Of a stretch of 64,000 bases of DNA, positions 32,236-44,074 are shown piece after piece. Numbering within the stretch: position 1 is the first letter of the stretch; each line of letters opens with the position of its first letter. The position numbers and the translations under genes are program-made. This stretch comes from Eukaryota sp. TZLM1-RC. Taxonomy: Eukaryota; Metamonada: BaSk clade. The notes under the pieces are model-generated. The model was not told where the DNA came from. It ran no database searches and was given only the letters and a program-made list of their open reading frames with translations. The DNA is taken from positions 3,038,001 through 3,102,000 of the forward strand of contig JAUPSS010000002.1 in assembly GCA_040285825.1 (NCBI GenBank), in the 5' to 3' direction.

Positions 32236-32773
32236 ACAACTATTACACAACTTCACTTTTTACACAACCCCATAATAGGACATAATTTTGTTGTGTGACA
32301 ATTTTTCTCTTACCTTCTGTTGCACAAAAACTAAGCTGCCGTATGACGTGATCAATAGCAACATGATATTCCTCAAACCTTCAAATTACCTTAGCCTACC
32401 ACTATGAGTTTTACAAAATACATTTCTTTCTACTCTTGTCTACTTACACTCAACGGAGGGTCTTCATTTATAAAACTGATAAATCGTCCAAATAAGGTAG
32501 ACAAAAGAATTAGAACTAGAAGATGACGTAGATAGAACAAAGCCGTGTTGGAAAGCCCAAAGCTTGAGAGTTTGGACAAGATTTTGTTTAGAATAAAAAG
32601 AATAAAGAGGGGGTTTGGTTGTTATAGTCTCAAGCTTGCTCATTGTTGTTAAAGAAAATGTCGTGTTTGAGTATTGTGTAAAAAGTGAAGTTGTGTAATA
32701 AGTTGTGGATTTAGACATTCTCATTTCAAAATACACAAATACACTGTTATCCCAATCATTTCAATGCACTAAA

Positions 32774-33829
32774 ATGACAACAACCTCCACAAGAGCCCCA
32801 CTATCTTCATCCTATTCCGACCAGCTTAGACGACGTAGACTTATCTTCACTGATCCTGCAGCTCGGTCCTTACTGACTGATCGTTCTCAATACATAACCT
32901 TTCTTGAGTCCCAGCTTGATCGAGTCACTAGCTCTTGTCTCACAGTTGATTCTTTCTCTGAACGCCTCAACGACATGGCCAAAACCATAAACTCTTTTGA
33001 TTCCCGTATATCATCTCTCACCCACTCCATCTCAAACCTTCAAGAACAGCGGGAGTCTGATTTATCAGCTAGGGCTTCACTAGAATCTTCTGTCTCCCAC
33101 ATTATGGAGAGACTTTCAGTGCTGGAAACTGACCTCTCCAAAGTAAAGTTGGAAGTTTCCCAGCAGGGAAGCAAGGTGGAGAGAGTACAAGAAAGTCTTG
33201 ACGTTGGACTTAAAGATTTCACAAGAGAAATAAAAGAGAATTATATTGGTAGAGAAGGGTTTGTACAGCTAAAAGGTGACGTGTTACAGGTCAAAAATGA
33301 GACGGAAAAGTTGAGAAAAGATAGCAGTGACACGTGGAGCAGGGTTTCAAAAATTGGCCAAGATGTGAATATTTTGGCTGGAGATCAAAGTGAACTAATC
33401 AATCAAATGTCATCAATGCAATCAACCACGTCTTCTCTCAATCAACACGTGATTAGTCTGCAGAATTCAGTTGAAAATTGGACAGGAATTGACCCAAATA
33501 CCCTTAAAAATGACATAGAATTATTACAATTAAACCTAAATAGTTTAAAGCAAGGTAGTAAAGAATCAATAAGCGCCTTGTTAGGAGACATTGACAATCT
33601 TTCCTCCGTTTGTTTTAAGCATTTGGACGATAACAAGGGTTTAGTTGAGGAATTTGGGGGTTTAAAGAAGCTAATCAATCAGATTAATAAGAAAGTTGCT
33701 TATATAGAAAGTCAGTTTGGATTGAAGATGAATTCAGTTATAACCAAAACAAATGAGTTTTTAGATGAGGTGTTATTAGTAGAGAATAGAATGAATTATT
33801 TGGAAGAATTAGTTAAGGGTGAACGATGA
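32774..33829 (+). CDS. Coiled-coil protein of unknown function
   Basis: The ATG at 32774 (MTTTSTRAPLSSSYSDQ) is the first Met in frame; the upstream open frame lacks one and runs into an inverted repeat. The 351-residue product has a short basic, Ser-rich head with RRRRLIFTDPAAR, then an almost continuous heptad pattern from about residue 45 to the end (FESQLDRV-like, LEQ/LES repeats, SLNQHVISLQNSVEN, MNYLEELVKGER). There is no Pro-rich break in the rod and no membrane segment. It resembles cytoskeletal or tethering rods but has no diagnostic motif. It lies about 0.5 kb upstream of the NEK-like kinase, same strand. Confidence 0.8.
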   Translation: MTTTSTRAPLSSSYSDQLRRRRLIFTDPAARSLLTDRSQYITFLESQLDRVTSSCLTVDSFSERLNDMAKTINSFDSRISSLTHSISNLQEQRESDLSARASLESSVSHIMERLSVLETDLSKVKLEVSQQGSKVERVQESLDVGLKDFTREIKENYIGREGFVQLKGDVLQVKNETEKLRKDSSDTWSRVSKIGQDVNILAGDQSELINQMSSMQSTTSSLNQHVISLQNSVENWTGIDPNTLKNDIELLQLNLNSLKQGSKESISALLGDIDNLSSVCFKHLDDNKGLVEEFGGLKKLINQINKKVAYIESQFGLKMNSVITKTNEFLDEVLLVENRMNYLEELVKGER

Positions 33830-34325
33830 TTTGTATTATAGAATAAATTATATCAAAATTGGATGTTTCAGTGCTTTTGGGTTTGTTCCAGGTAAGCAAT
33901 ACAGTGAAAAAGGTTATTAAATGTTACATCCAACTTTTGGAGGTCATTTTGAGTCATAAGATCATTGTTTATCCTACGAAACAACTCTATTATTCAAAGT
34001 TGTGTTTTTGAATCAGAAATGAATGAGCAAACAAAATTTCAGTGGATTTGATGAACAGTAATATTGTTGACCGTCATTGTTCTTAGTGATACAGAAAATA
34101 AACAACACTCTAAATGTTTCTTTATCAGATTCAAGTACATTACACAGCCAAGAAGCTTGTTGTAGAACATGATAGGAATACAAATAGTTGTTGTTTCAAT
34201 GAAATGTATGAGATTGGATGGATTATTGCTGGTGGGTGCAGATTAAGCTGTTCAATTTTTCTAAGCAAACCTAAATCAAATCGAAAAGTTCACATCGATT
34301 TCCGCCATTTTTACATCTTTACATC
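33830..34325. other. Intergenic, no recognisable gene
   Basis: AT-rich region containing the end of the coiled-coil transcript and presumably the kinase promoter. No RNA gene or repeat recognised. Confidence 0.35.
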
Positions 34326-36240
34326 ATGACCCTTAAAGACTACAAGATCGCAAAAACCATAGGCGCTGGCAGCTTTGGCCAAGTCTATCGAGCTGTCCGT
34401 ATCGCCGATGGCCAAGAAGTCGCTATCAAACAAGTGGACATTAAGAACATGTCGCACAAGGAACGCGAATCCTCTCTGAAAGAAGTGCGCATCCTTGCAG
34501 CCGTATCTCACCCCCATGTCATCCGATATGAATGTGCTTTTATAGAAGACGATAAACTCTTTATTGTCACCGAATTTGCAGCTGGTGGCGATCTACATAA
34601 CCTTATTTCCAAACAATTACAAAAACAACGCCTACTTCATGAAGACATTATCTGGCGCTATGTCATCGAAGCCGTACTAGCTCTCAAACATATGCACAGT
34701 AAGCGTATCATTCATCGTGATTTAAAACCTCAGAATATCCTACTTGACTCACGAGGTCATCTCAAGATTGCAGATCTTGGCTTAGGTTTGCCCTCCTTTT
34801 CTTTTCCTCATCCCAGGTCGTGTCATGTCTGAACAAACCCTCCTAGTTCATACCCGTGTAGGTACACCCTACTATATCTCTCCTGAACTCATCAGAGGAG
34901 ATGGGTATGATGAAATGAGTGATGTTTATGCTCTTGGTGCTGTGTTTTACGAGCTGTGTGCACTCAAACCACCATTCAGAGTTCGTAATAACAACATTAT
35001 AGCCCTCCAAAACAAAATCGTCTCTGATAAACCCGCTGCACTTCACGAATACTATTCTGATGAACTCAAGTTTCTGATTTTCAAAATGCTTGAAAAACAA
35101 CCCTCTGATAGACCTTCTATTAGTCATATTCTTAACTACTCAGAGGTTAAGATTAGAATGAAGGAATTGGAATGGAAGAAGAAGGAAAAACACTGGAAAT
35201 TGCAAATGGAAGAAATGCAAAAAGCTTATCAAGCTGAATTAGAAAAGTTGAAACAGGGTTCATCTATTGATGAAGAAACTCTTCATAAAGCCAAACAATA
35301 CACTCCATTGATCACTGAAAAAAAACGTTTAGAAAGTGAAGTAGCAGAGGTTTTGAAAGACTGTAAGCGTTTGGAAGAAGAAATAGCCACTATCAAGGTA
35401 CAAAGAGTGGAAGGGATAAATTCAACTGAACGTCAACGTATTAAAGAACTTGAAGAAGAACGTGAAATTCTTGCTATGCGTCTTATGGAACTTGAAAATG
35501 AACAGAAACCAGGAACCCCTGTTTATGACGATGACTGCTACCAAGATCGAGTAAATGAACCCCAGAACCCAGGCCTTGTTTCTGTGTTAGATGGTCAACT
35601 CGCAACATGGAAAACAGGAGGTGGAGCACAATTCAAGAAATCTTGTGAAGAAGATTCCGATTCCACATTCGAAGCTACTCCTCCTACCCCTATTAAACGT
35701 AGAAGTGACGAAAGATCCTCTCTATTTGCTGGACAAAACCCTCATGTTGGCTCTGAATCTGATCCCTCTTCTTCATTGTCGTATCATGCTGTTTCTGAAG
35801 GTCAATTAGAACAGTATTCACTCGATTATCTTCGTGTTTGTCGTCCTTTCGAGGCCAAGAAGCTCCCTTCACTGGTATGTGCCTTCAAATGGACACGTAA
35901 GGAAGCAGACTCATGGGACGCTGACCGTCGATGTGTCTTGCTTCAACCTTGTGAAGGTGTTACTTTCCTTTACAAGGTTGATCCTCGTGATTCTGGCAAC
36001 ATTGAATCTATAAAGGTTCGCGAATCTGGATCCAGAAAGTACAAGCAACTAGCAACTCCTTTGGCTTCTAGACTAACATGCACTACTAACGAGTATAGAG
36101 TTTATTCATTCACCATTCCCGCACACGTTTTGTCAACTGAGAGTATGACTCATTTTGTAGTAGATTTTGAGGATAACGAAGCTGTTAGGGAGTTGTTTGT
36201 TTTCCGTGTTTATCCTGAAATTCAAGCTTTTATCAGGTAA
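34326..36240 (+). CDS. NEK-like Ser/Thr protein kinase with coiled coil and unique C-terminal domain, one 31-nt intron
   Basis: Exon 1 is 34326-34785 and exon 2 is 34817-36240; the 31-nt intron (34786-34816, GT...CCCAG) must be removed to join ADLGLG to RVMSEQT. The 627-residue product has all kinase motifs: GAGSFGQVY (about residue 13), VAIK lysine (about 34), HRDLKPQN (130-137), ADLGLG with DLG instead of DFG (about 149), GTPYYISPEL and a DRPS motif near the end of the kinase lobe. The order and GTPYYISPE match the NEK family. A coiled coil (about residues 275-395) follows, usual in NEKs for dimerisation. The C terminus (about 490-627) is a compact domain I do not recognise. Likely role: cell-cycle or microtubule-linked phosphorylation. 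Confidence 0.9.
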
Positions 36241-36642
36241 TTTTGTATTCTATTATGTATTTAAATTTTTTGTCATAAATTACTTATTGTAGTTTTTATT
36301 CAGTGTTTGTTCATTTGGAATACAGCACAACACTAAAGTTTAATTTACCTTTGATTTAAATTGAAGGTGTCCACATTTTCAACATTGCTATAATTCAACA
36401 ATAAGTTCAACAAATTATTTAAAATTATTGCAATGTCTCAAAAGAATAATCCATGTTTTTACACTTTCCAATGATTGTTTAATTCAGTAGAAACTATAAC
36501 CATAAATTAAAAAACAGAACAACTTTGACAGAACAGATGAAATCCGAACAACTACAAAAACCAAAATTCCGATGTAAAAACAATCATCATTTTGAAGGAA
36601 AACAGCACAACCTAACAAATTCAAATCACTATTTACAAAACT
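36241..36642. other. Convergent intergenic region
   Basis: AT-rich gap between the 3' ends of the kinase (+) and methyltransferase (-). No gene seen. Confidence 0.4.
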
Positions 36643-37365
36643 CTAAGCTTTTCTACACACAAAAACTGTATAAAAACTACTATCTTTCCACTCACTTTTA
36701 TCATAGCCTCCATAAACTTCAACTACAAACCCTTCTTCTCTCAACCATTCTTCCACTTGCTCTCTCCTTGTTGGGTAAAGAACAGTGCTGTCAGCATGTA
36801 CACTCTCACCATCTTGTAGAAGTTGTGTTTTAAAGGTCAATGTCCCGTCTTGATTAAATTCATAATTACGATGAAAAATAATTGGTTGTGATTTAAGTTC
36901 CCGTTCTATAGGGGGCAATTCTGTAATTTTTTGGTCTAAGATGCGATTATAATTCAATAAACCAATGATTAGCCTACCATTTGGTCTAAGCAAAAGGTTA
37001 CATGCCTGAATGAACTGCTTCTGGTGCTTATGTTCAGCTTGAACAAGGGTATTGCCAACACATGTGATGAGATCGAAAGCTACCCCAGCAAAGAGCACCC
37101 CTGCCTCCTCCATGCTACCAAGTTTAAGTTTATCGAGGTGGATCTTGAGTCTTCCATATACATGATGAATGAGATCAGAGCTGACTTCGAGACCATATAC
37201 ATCTATGTGAAGCTGTAAAAGAAACTCGAGGAGATTACCAGTTCCAAACCCAATATCAAGAACAGTTGCGTTGTTTGGATGAGTGAATAGATTCCTGATG
37301 AGAGTCTTCAGGTGTTGTGGAACAGGGAAGATGGCAGAGAAGTAGGGGATAAGTTTAGCGTACAT
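36643..37365 (-). CDS. Class I SAM-dependent methyltransferase
   Basis: The first ATG in frame is at 37365 (MYAKLIPYFSAIFPV), giving 240 residues; the frame extends seven codons further without a Met. Motif I VLDIGFGTG lies at about residues 35-43 and binds S-adenosylmethionine. GLEVSSDLIHH gives the acidic residue that contacts the ribose. FDLITCVGNTLVQA and LRPNGRLIIGLLNY are the usual post-I and strand-5 elements. The C terminus has a beta-strand domain and GYDKSEW. The family is that of small-molecule or ubiquinone-type methyltransferases (Methyltransf_11/25-like); the substrate cannot be inferred. No intron is needed. Confidence 0.85.
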   Translation of the reverse strand: MYAKLIPYFSAIFPVPQHLKTLIRNLFTHPNNATVLDIGFGTGNLLEFLLQLHIDVYGLEVSSDLIHHVYGRLKIHLDKLKLGSMEEAGVLFAGVAFDLITCVGNTLVQAEHKHQKQFIQACNLLLRPNGRLIIGLLNYNRILDQKITELPPIERELKSQPIIFHRNYEFNQDGTLTFKTQLLQDGESVHADSTVLYPTRREQVEEWLREEGFVVEVYGGYDKSEWKDSSFYTVFVCRKA

Positions 37366-37422
37366 TTGATACTTTGAGTTGAACAATTGTCAAAAACCCA
37401 ACTGGAAGAATCTTTGATCGAG

Positions 37423-37615
37423 CCTTTTAGCAAAATAGAATTGTATTTTCTATTTTTAATGGAATGCATAGCCTTGTTTCTACCTCGTTGTTATTACTAG
37501 GAAGATTTTATGAAGAATATGCTATAACTAAATTTTCAATGCCAGATGTGGAGTTTGAGGAAATTGATTTTTAGTTTTTAATAATTTCTTTTGAATAAAA
37601 TAAGTAAATAAAAAA
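37423..37615 (+). pseudogene. LINE remnant: last 50 codons and 3' tail
   Basis: Reads QNRIVFSIFNGMHSL, then FYEEYAITKF and EFEEIDF before TAG, collinear with the terminus of the LINE at 44075-45239. An A-rich tail (AATAAAAAAAATT-like) follows. A heavily 5'-truncated copy in the promoter side of the Argonaute gene; no clear target duplication. Confidence 0.65.
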
Positions 37616-38067
37616 AATTAACCAAAATTCCTGAATGTGATCCTTTGTTCATAAAAGCAAAACAAAGCAAAAACAAGTTGAGCTGTAAACTGTCCTGTTC
37701 AGATAGTTGAATTTGAATACGTCGTTCAATTGATGGGATTTTCAGTAGGCAAAGGTATTAGTTCATTCAAATCAATGTATTTTTTGCGGAGTTAAAAAGA
37801 CTTTGGTCCAAAAAATTGTCTCAACCATAAAGTTATATCATAAACACGTTGAGATACAATGATGATTTGTTGAAATTTGAAAAACCAGAGTATCCAAATT
37901 GGAGAAAGCAGTAACGTGATGGAAATGCAGGCAACTCAAATGAACTGCAGATGAAGTTGATCAGAGAACAAGACACTGACATCTTCAAAAATTTCTTCCT
38001 GGAAGAGAATGCAAAAAGATATTTTTAAAATACGTTTTTCCTATATTACTTTTCAGACGAACTAAAT

Positions 38068-40648
38068 ATGTCTGACCGTGGACGTGGAAGAGGTCGTGGC
38101 GGCGATAGAGGCCGTGGACGTGGTGACAGAGGAGGCCGTGGACGTGGCGGCGATAGAGGACGTGGGGGACGTGGACGCGGTGGTGGCCCTGGACAACGTT
38201 TGTTTGATATAATCTCTAACCTTAGCTAAAGATATCGGTGCCGATTTCCTCCGCGGCATTGCCAATAGCCGTTCTGTTGGACAGGGACAGCTCATGTCCA
38301 ATTTCCATCGCATTAACATCTCATCGGAAAAGACTCTCTATGTTTATGCCCCATCCTTCCCTGCTGAAGTTAACCAGGATCGCCCTCGCAGAAGATTGAT
38401 CAGTTCTATGTGGCTCAAAGCTTTCGGTTCTCGTGATGACATCCCTTACGACGACATTGTATTCGATGGCAATCTCATCTATGCGCTTAGAGAAATTCCA
38501 GAATTTGACAACATGGCATATGATGTAAGTTACCAGATTCAAAGACAAGAACACACATGGAATATGGATATTACCCCCATTCGTCAAGTAGCAAACCGAG
38601 ACTGTACCTCCATGGACAACGCCCAAGAATTAGAGCAACTTCATGCCTCACTATTAAAGTTTGCTTTGCGTAATTCCGATTTGTTAGATTTCCGCGGCAA
38701 TTTCTACGACCGTACTCCACGCCAACACCCCCTATCTGGAGATTTCGACATTCTTCCCGGCTGGATTCCTCGTATTCTCTGGAGAGAATGTGGCTGGGTG
38801 TTAGAAGTTAACACTCATAATAAGTGTCTCAGTAAGAAGAATATGTTGACAGAAATCAATGAATTTAGAAATCAATTTAGGGGATCAGAAGAAGAGTTCA
38901 AAAGAGAAGCCTCTGATATGGTTGCTACAGGAAACTTCTGGTTGTCCCATACCAGAAAGTTTGTCTCCTTTGATGGTATCGACTGGGACATGTCTCCTCG
39001 CAATACTTTTGATAAGAATGGCAAGCCTACTTCATTTGCTGCTTACTTTAAGGAAATGTATAAGGTTAATCTTGATCCCAATCAACCAATGGCTTTTATT
39101 AGCCCTCCTGGTCGTGACACCACGTACTTCCCTCTTGAACTCCTACGTAAGGGAGGAAATTTCCCTGCTGAATTACTTGAGATTATTACCCAACTTACTC
39201 AGACTCTCCCTGGGGAAACTGTCCAACGTGTTGAGCAATTTTTTGAGAGCATGAACAAGAAAGTTTCTCGCAACAATCAGCCTCTTTTATCTCCCAATCA
39301 ATTCCTCAAGCGCTGGGGTATTGAGATTCCCACTGATTCAAAGACATCTATGATTGTTTTAAATTCTATGAAGCTTCAAAAATTCAATATTGATATTGGT
39401 TCTGAAAAGCTTACCAATGATCCGCACAGTTTCAAACCTCCTGCACTAAAGAATCTTAGAATCCCCAATCCACAGGTTCCCAGAAGCTGGATCTTTGTTT
39501 ATCATGATGCGTGCTCTCGATATGCTGAAAACATTCTTGAAACTATCAAAAGACAAATGAAAACCTATGTGGGAAAGAATGTTCCCAATCCCATTGTTCT
39601 CAAAGTTCCCGGCAGAAGCAGATTTGAAAAAATCATTGATAATGCATTGAGAGGAAAAGCTCCTCCTTCTTTGATTTTCGCTTGTGCTGTTGATCAAGAT
39701 TCTGGTACTTATGATGGTTTTAAGAATTACTGTTCTCCCAGAGGTATTGTAACTCAGTATATGGCCGCCTCAAAGCTACAAGGGAAGCCAGATATGGTAA
39801 TTGCCAGCAACTTGGTATTCCAAACCCAAGCAAAATTGGGTGCCACTCTCTGGAATGTGGAACTCTCTCCCAAATTATTCGGTCCCAATGGTAGCTTCCC
39901 CACTTTGGTTCTAGGTATGGATGTCTTCCATCAAGCAAAGAAGAACTCTTGTCTTGCTTTGGTTGGTATGTTCGCCCATCAAAACCGCCTTCGGTTTTTC
40001 TCCAAAACTCAAGAGCTCGAACCTCGTCAAGAAATTTCTGATTTCGTTGCTCCCATGGTCCAGGAATGCTTACAATTCTTTGCTCAGAACAAAGCCCCCA
40101 AACCTCAATCTATTATCTTCTACCGTGATGGTGTTGGTGAGCATCAATTTGATCTTGTCCGTAAGCGTGAGCTGGATCCTGTCAAGCAGGTGATTTCTAA
40201 AAACGTTCCTAACACTCCTCTGGTTTTCTGCATTGTCCAAAAGAGAATTAACACCAAGTTCTTTGATCCTAGCTCCCGTGACTTCAATTTAATTCCTGGA
40301 ACTGTCATCAATAACACTGTTACCCGTGACTCAAAGCTATATCCCACTGATTTCTATATTCAATCGCATGAAACAAAGGTAGGAACGTCTACCCCTGTAC
40401 ATATTGATATTTTACACAATGGTTTACCTCCTCAAGCTCAAGTCACTCCCCAGGATATTTGCAATGTCACTTATGCCTTGTCTCATATGTATTACAACCA
40501 GGCTTCTGGTATCAAGGTCCCTTCTGTTTGCCATTATGCCCATTGCCTTGCCATGTTCATTGGTGAACATTCACTTGCTCCTGCAAATGCCCAACGTAAA
40601 CTCATGCCGATTCCTCGTCAATTGTGGGATAAGCTTCATTTCATTTAG
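38068..40648 (+). CDS. Argonaute/PIWI-family protein with RG-rich N terminus, one 28-nt intron
   Basis: Exon 1 (38068-38197) encodes MSDRGRGRGRGGDRGRGR and further RG repeats, possible arginine-methylation and Tudor-binding sites. The 28-nt intron 38198-38225 (GTTTG...TTAG) joins it to exon 2 (38226-40648); total 850 residues. PAZ occupies roughly residues 280-400, MID about 450-590 and PIWI about 560-820. The slicer tetrad is complete: Asp609 (GMDVFH), Glu near 646 (EPRQEIS), Asp678 (YRDGVG) and His816 (CHYAHCLA). The natural end LHFI is typical of the family. It should bind small RNA and cut complementary RNA. Whether it belongs to the AGO or PIWI clade cannot be decided by eye; the RG-rich head occurs in both. 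TAG stop; A/T-rich 3' end with AATAAA. Confidence 0.93.
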
Positions 40649-41584
40649 TTTTTTTATGGGTTTGAAATAAATGCTTCATTTTGTTTGCTTTTTTTGTGTT
40701 TCAATTAATTTGGTTCATCTTTTTACTTTCAATTATTATGGTACAAATGGCGTTTGGTGGTGATTATCACGTAGAGAACTTACTTTTACCGCTACCACGG
40801 AATAATTCCTTATTCAAAAGGAAACCACTCGTGGCAAGCTGTGTTTTTTAAGATTTCCAAAATCTCATATTCATATCAAAAGCTGGATTGATGGATCAAA
40901 AATTGTACTTTAAAGGTTTCTCCTTTAATCAGTTCGTTAAATGGTGGTATTCATTCAAGCACTCCTCAATGTACTCACTAACTGTGGAAGTGTCGAACAA
41001 TAATTACAACTCAGCACTTTGTTTCTCAACATAGTAATGGGTAATCAAATGGTTGAAAAATTCAAAGTAATTGTAACGAATCCAACAGTTAAAGCAAAAT
41101 TTTGGACTTGATTCGTTTTTGAAATCATCACCAAAGTTGGTCAAAATTGACTCATGGTTGCAACAGTACCACACTGTTTATGAATATATTGTGATGAGGG
41201 GTGAATAAAAAACGATGATTTATAGTGGTTATCACAGATAACTTCCATCACTTATCAGAAGACACACAGAAACTACAATTTTATTTCATGAAGATTTACT
41301 GGAAGCATTTTCTAAATACTAAAACAAAAAAAATGATACGTTGATCAAAAACCAGGTACATCAATCTTATGCAAATTCTGTTCAAAAATTCCATTGGCCA
41401 CATAGAATTGATTAGGACAAATTTTGAAAAACTATCCTTCAAACGTAAATCTTGACAAGCTGCCTTGCTGTCTGTTTGAACCGCTTCAGACTTTGCCATC
41501 TGTATTTCATTATTTATTTAATGGAATACGAGAAATATGATGTTGTCCATTTGGGTCATAGACTGCTGATTTTGGCTTATTTTT
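40649..41584. other. No recognisable gene
   Basis: AT-rich intergenic region after the Argonaute. No frame with coding character and no repeats recognised. Confidence 0.4.
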
Positions 41585-41700
41585 AAGGATGTTGAACCAA
41601 ACAATGATCAAAATTTTCAACCTATTGCGCTCACACCAGCATGTTTACCTAAAATTCTTACTACTTATTTGTCAAAAAATGCCGTAAATCATATAATTGT
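41585..41700 (+). pseudogene. Reverse-transcriptase scrap of another LINE
   Basis: A peptide reads KDVEPNNDQNFQPIALTPAC and continues LPKILTTYLSKN. The N-F-x-P-I-x-L-T segment is the RT motif around the first fingers strand of non-LTR elements. It does not match the RT at 29240 closely (which has RPIAVFES), so it came from a different LINE family. Nothing else remains. Confidence 0.5.
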
Positions 41701-42730
41701 AATTGGTTTGTATGCACACATAATTTACAGTGACAGAAATTTATTAGTTTGAATGAACGAAAAAATATTAATACAAACAAACTAGATTTTCAATAACTAA
41801 TTACGTCATCATACACATCATTTTAAATAGAAAACAGCTACAACCAATTACAGATAGATTTCAACAGTTTACCACACACTTGATTTTGAAACAAAGAACT
41901 AAGTATTGGATGAACTCGTGAACTAGTGACATCAATTTGATTGAAAGGTTGCAACAAGTTGTAGTGAGTGAGATAAACTTGACCTATTTTATTATTCTGT
42001 TTATATGTTGGCTCATAGCCATAATATAGTAGATTCACTGTTATCAAATGATGCAACAATATCAGTAGATCAATTAGGTTCTTGTGCTTTCCCTTCTCTC
42101 AATAATTGCATTTTCCGAATTTCTGATATAAATTTGTTATGCATGCGACCTTCTTTGTATAACCCTTCAGGCGTGAACACTGCATCCTCCAATCAACTGA
42201 TCAATCTTTCACGCATAAAAAGTCAACACCACAGACAACTCTCGCATAAATAGAATTTTGAATGAATTGATGATGAGGCACAATGCATTATCACCAAAAT
42301 TCAAGCTCATCAATCACACCTTTAAATTTCAACCTTCTCATCTTGGAATACCGGAATTTTTGGAATAATGGACTTCGAAGTTATGGTGGGATATTTAAGC
42401 GGTGTGATACTGGTTTCAATTGCACCCCTTTGGTGCCTCATGGAGCAAACCTGCTTTGTGTTTCGGTGCAATAAATTAAATTACTTAACTTTTATCTTTT
42501 TCACTTTTACTTTTCTGGAGTTTTGATGTCAGGGGGATTGATTTGTGTGCTAGTAGATTGTTCTCAAACTGAGTATTTCATTTTCTGTTATGATATGGAG
42601 GCGACAGCATCAACAAATTGATGCTGCAGATGTCAAAACCATAAAGAAAAATTGAAGGTATTTATCTCTGGTTTTCATACAGGACATCACTAGTGAAGTC
42701 TACTCAATGTACTTGACTAATTGTCCACAA
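41701..42730. other. No convincing gene
   Basis: A 73-codon minus-strand frame (41838-42059) and an 82-codon plus-strand frame (42005-42253) overlap; neither has domain motifs or a supporting context. I list neither as a gene. Confidence 0.35.
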
Positions 42731-43574
42731 TAACTTCCTTTACTCAACGGTAATATTTATGGTAATTAGATTATTTGCGTTTTATATCATTCACAGTTCA
42801 TGTTTACCTGCTATAGAAAAATACTTGACTTTGTTGCAACTTTCTATTTTTCAAAATTGATAATGGCATTTGTAGCATTGAGTTTTATTTGTAAATAAGA
42901 ACCGTCACTGAAATTCCAGCAAAATAGTCTCCACAAAGGCAACGGCCACCATGATGTAACTGATTGTGGTGACTTCAAGTAGTACGAATGGGCTTCTCTA
43001 AACAATTCGAATGTTGTTTTACTCATGTTGGTGTTAAACAGCGGTGTTTGACGAAAATTGGGAAATTAGCGATACTACACTATATTTACTTCCATTAGCT
43101 CTACAGTACAAAATTCATGAGGAACGATGAAAGAACTGAAATGTTGCAAATAAGTGGCATCGTCATGATTGAAAGATAGATTTCACAGATTGTGTGTTGT
43201 TTATTAAATTTCGTCATTGAAACAATCTGTTTCATCAAATTGATCTATTTCAATACACTATACAACAAACTTAAAATTCTAAATCTTTGTATCCCCAATC
43301 AACCAAACATAATTGACTGGAAATATTCCTCTCCTAAAACAGACCAACAGATAACAAAGCAGAAAATAATAAGGGATCAAGACCATCAACAATTTAAATA
43401 ACTATTCTGTTCTGTCAAATAACCTTATCAAAAACTCTGCTTGTACATTGTTTAAGATAGATTTATTCCTGGAACAGACACATTTTACAACTCAATGAAA
43501 AACCTTAGCTTATGCTTTTAGCTACTGAAACCCCATCAACTGAATGGCGGGAGATTTTCGCTATTCACATGGAT

Positions 43575-43880
43575 ATCAATTCATTTGTTATAAAACTCTG
43601 TAATGTTATTCATAATGGAGTTAATGAAACGCAAAAGGGTTTTCAATAATGAAAATACAATTCTGTTCTTCCAAATCAAGAAATTGAATGTACGGCAACT
43701 TTCCTTGAGAAGTGTTCTTAAATCATCTCAAAAATTGAAACCTTCAGTGCCAATCGTACCAAAAATTGAAATGACAATTGGGAAAATTTCATGTTTCTGC
43801 CTCTTGCTCCATTGAAAGGTTGTAGAAGGGCTTTGTTCTTTGATTTCGTGGAAGAAAACAGTGTATGTACACTGCTTTTT
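43575..43880 (-). pseudogene. LINE remnant inside the second duplicated unit
   Basis: Counterpart of 4530-4840, minus strand, with the same 5' truncation and with additional substitutions and indels. It was already part of the unit when duplicated. Confidence 0.6.
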
Positions 43881-44074
43881 ACTTTCAACAAATTCATTTA
43901 AGAACAAAAAAACAATAAGTCCAAAAGAGCCATGTAAGGAGAGACAATTTTTTGTTTAATGATAGTTGCTCCAGAAACAGGATAGTTAAGACCAATACAT
44001 GATTAACTGAATTGAGAGTCTTTCAAAAGTAAATGTTTCTAAACTTTAACACTTCACTAACCACACTCAAAACT

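Larger units (their letters stand above)
29236..32722. repeat. 49-bp perfect inverted repeat, left arm split by the LINE
   Basis: The right arm is 32674-32722. Its reverse complement equals 29236-29269 (34 nt) joined to 32253-32267 (15 nt); the LINE and one copy of its target duplication lie between the two parts. Before the LINE arrived the arms were separated by about 400 bp. This could be a short non-autonomous element with terminal inverted repeats, though no flanking duplication was found. The right arm ends 52 bp before the ATG of the coiled-coil gene. Confidence 0.75.

Noticed and set aside
38062-38319. Minus-strand ORF opposite the start of the Argonaute gene
   Set aside because: A low-complexity Ser/Thr/Ala reading of the RG-repeat codons; the plus strand has a complete domain architecture.
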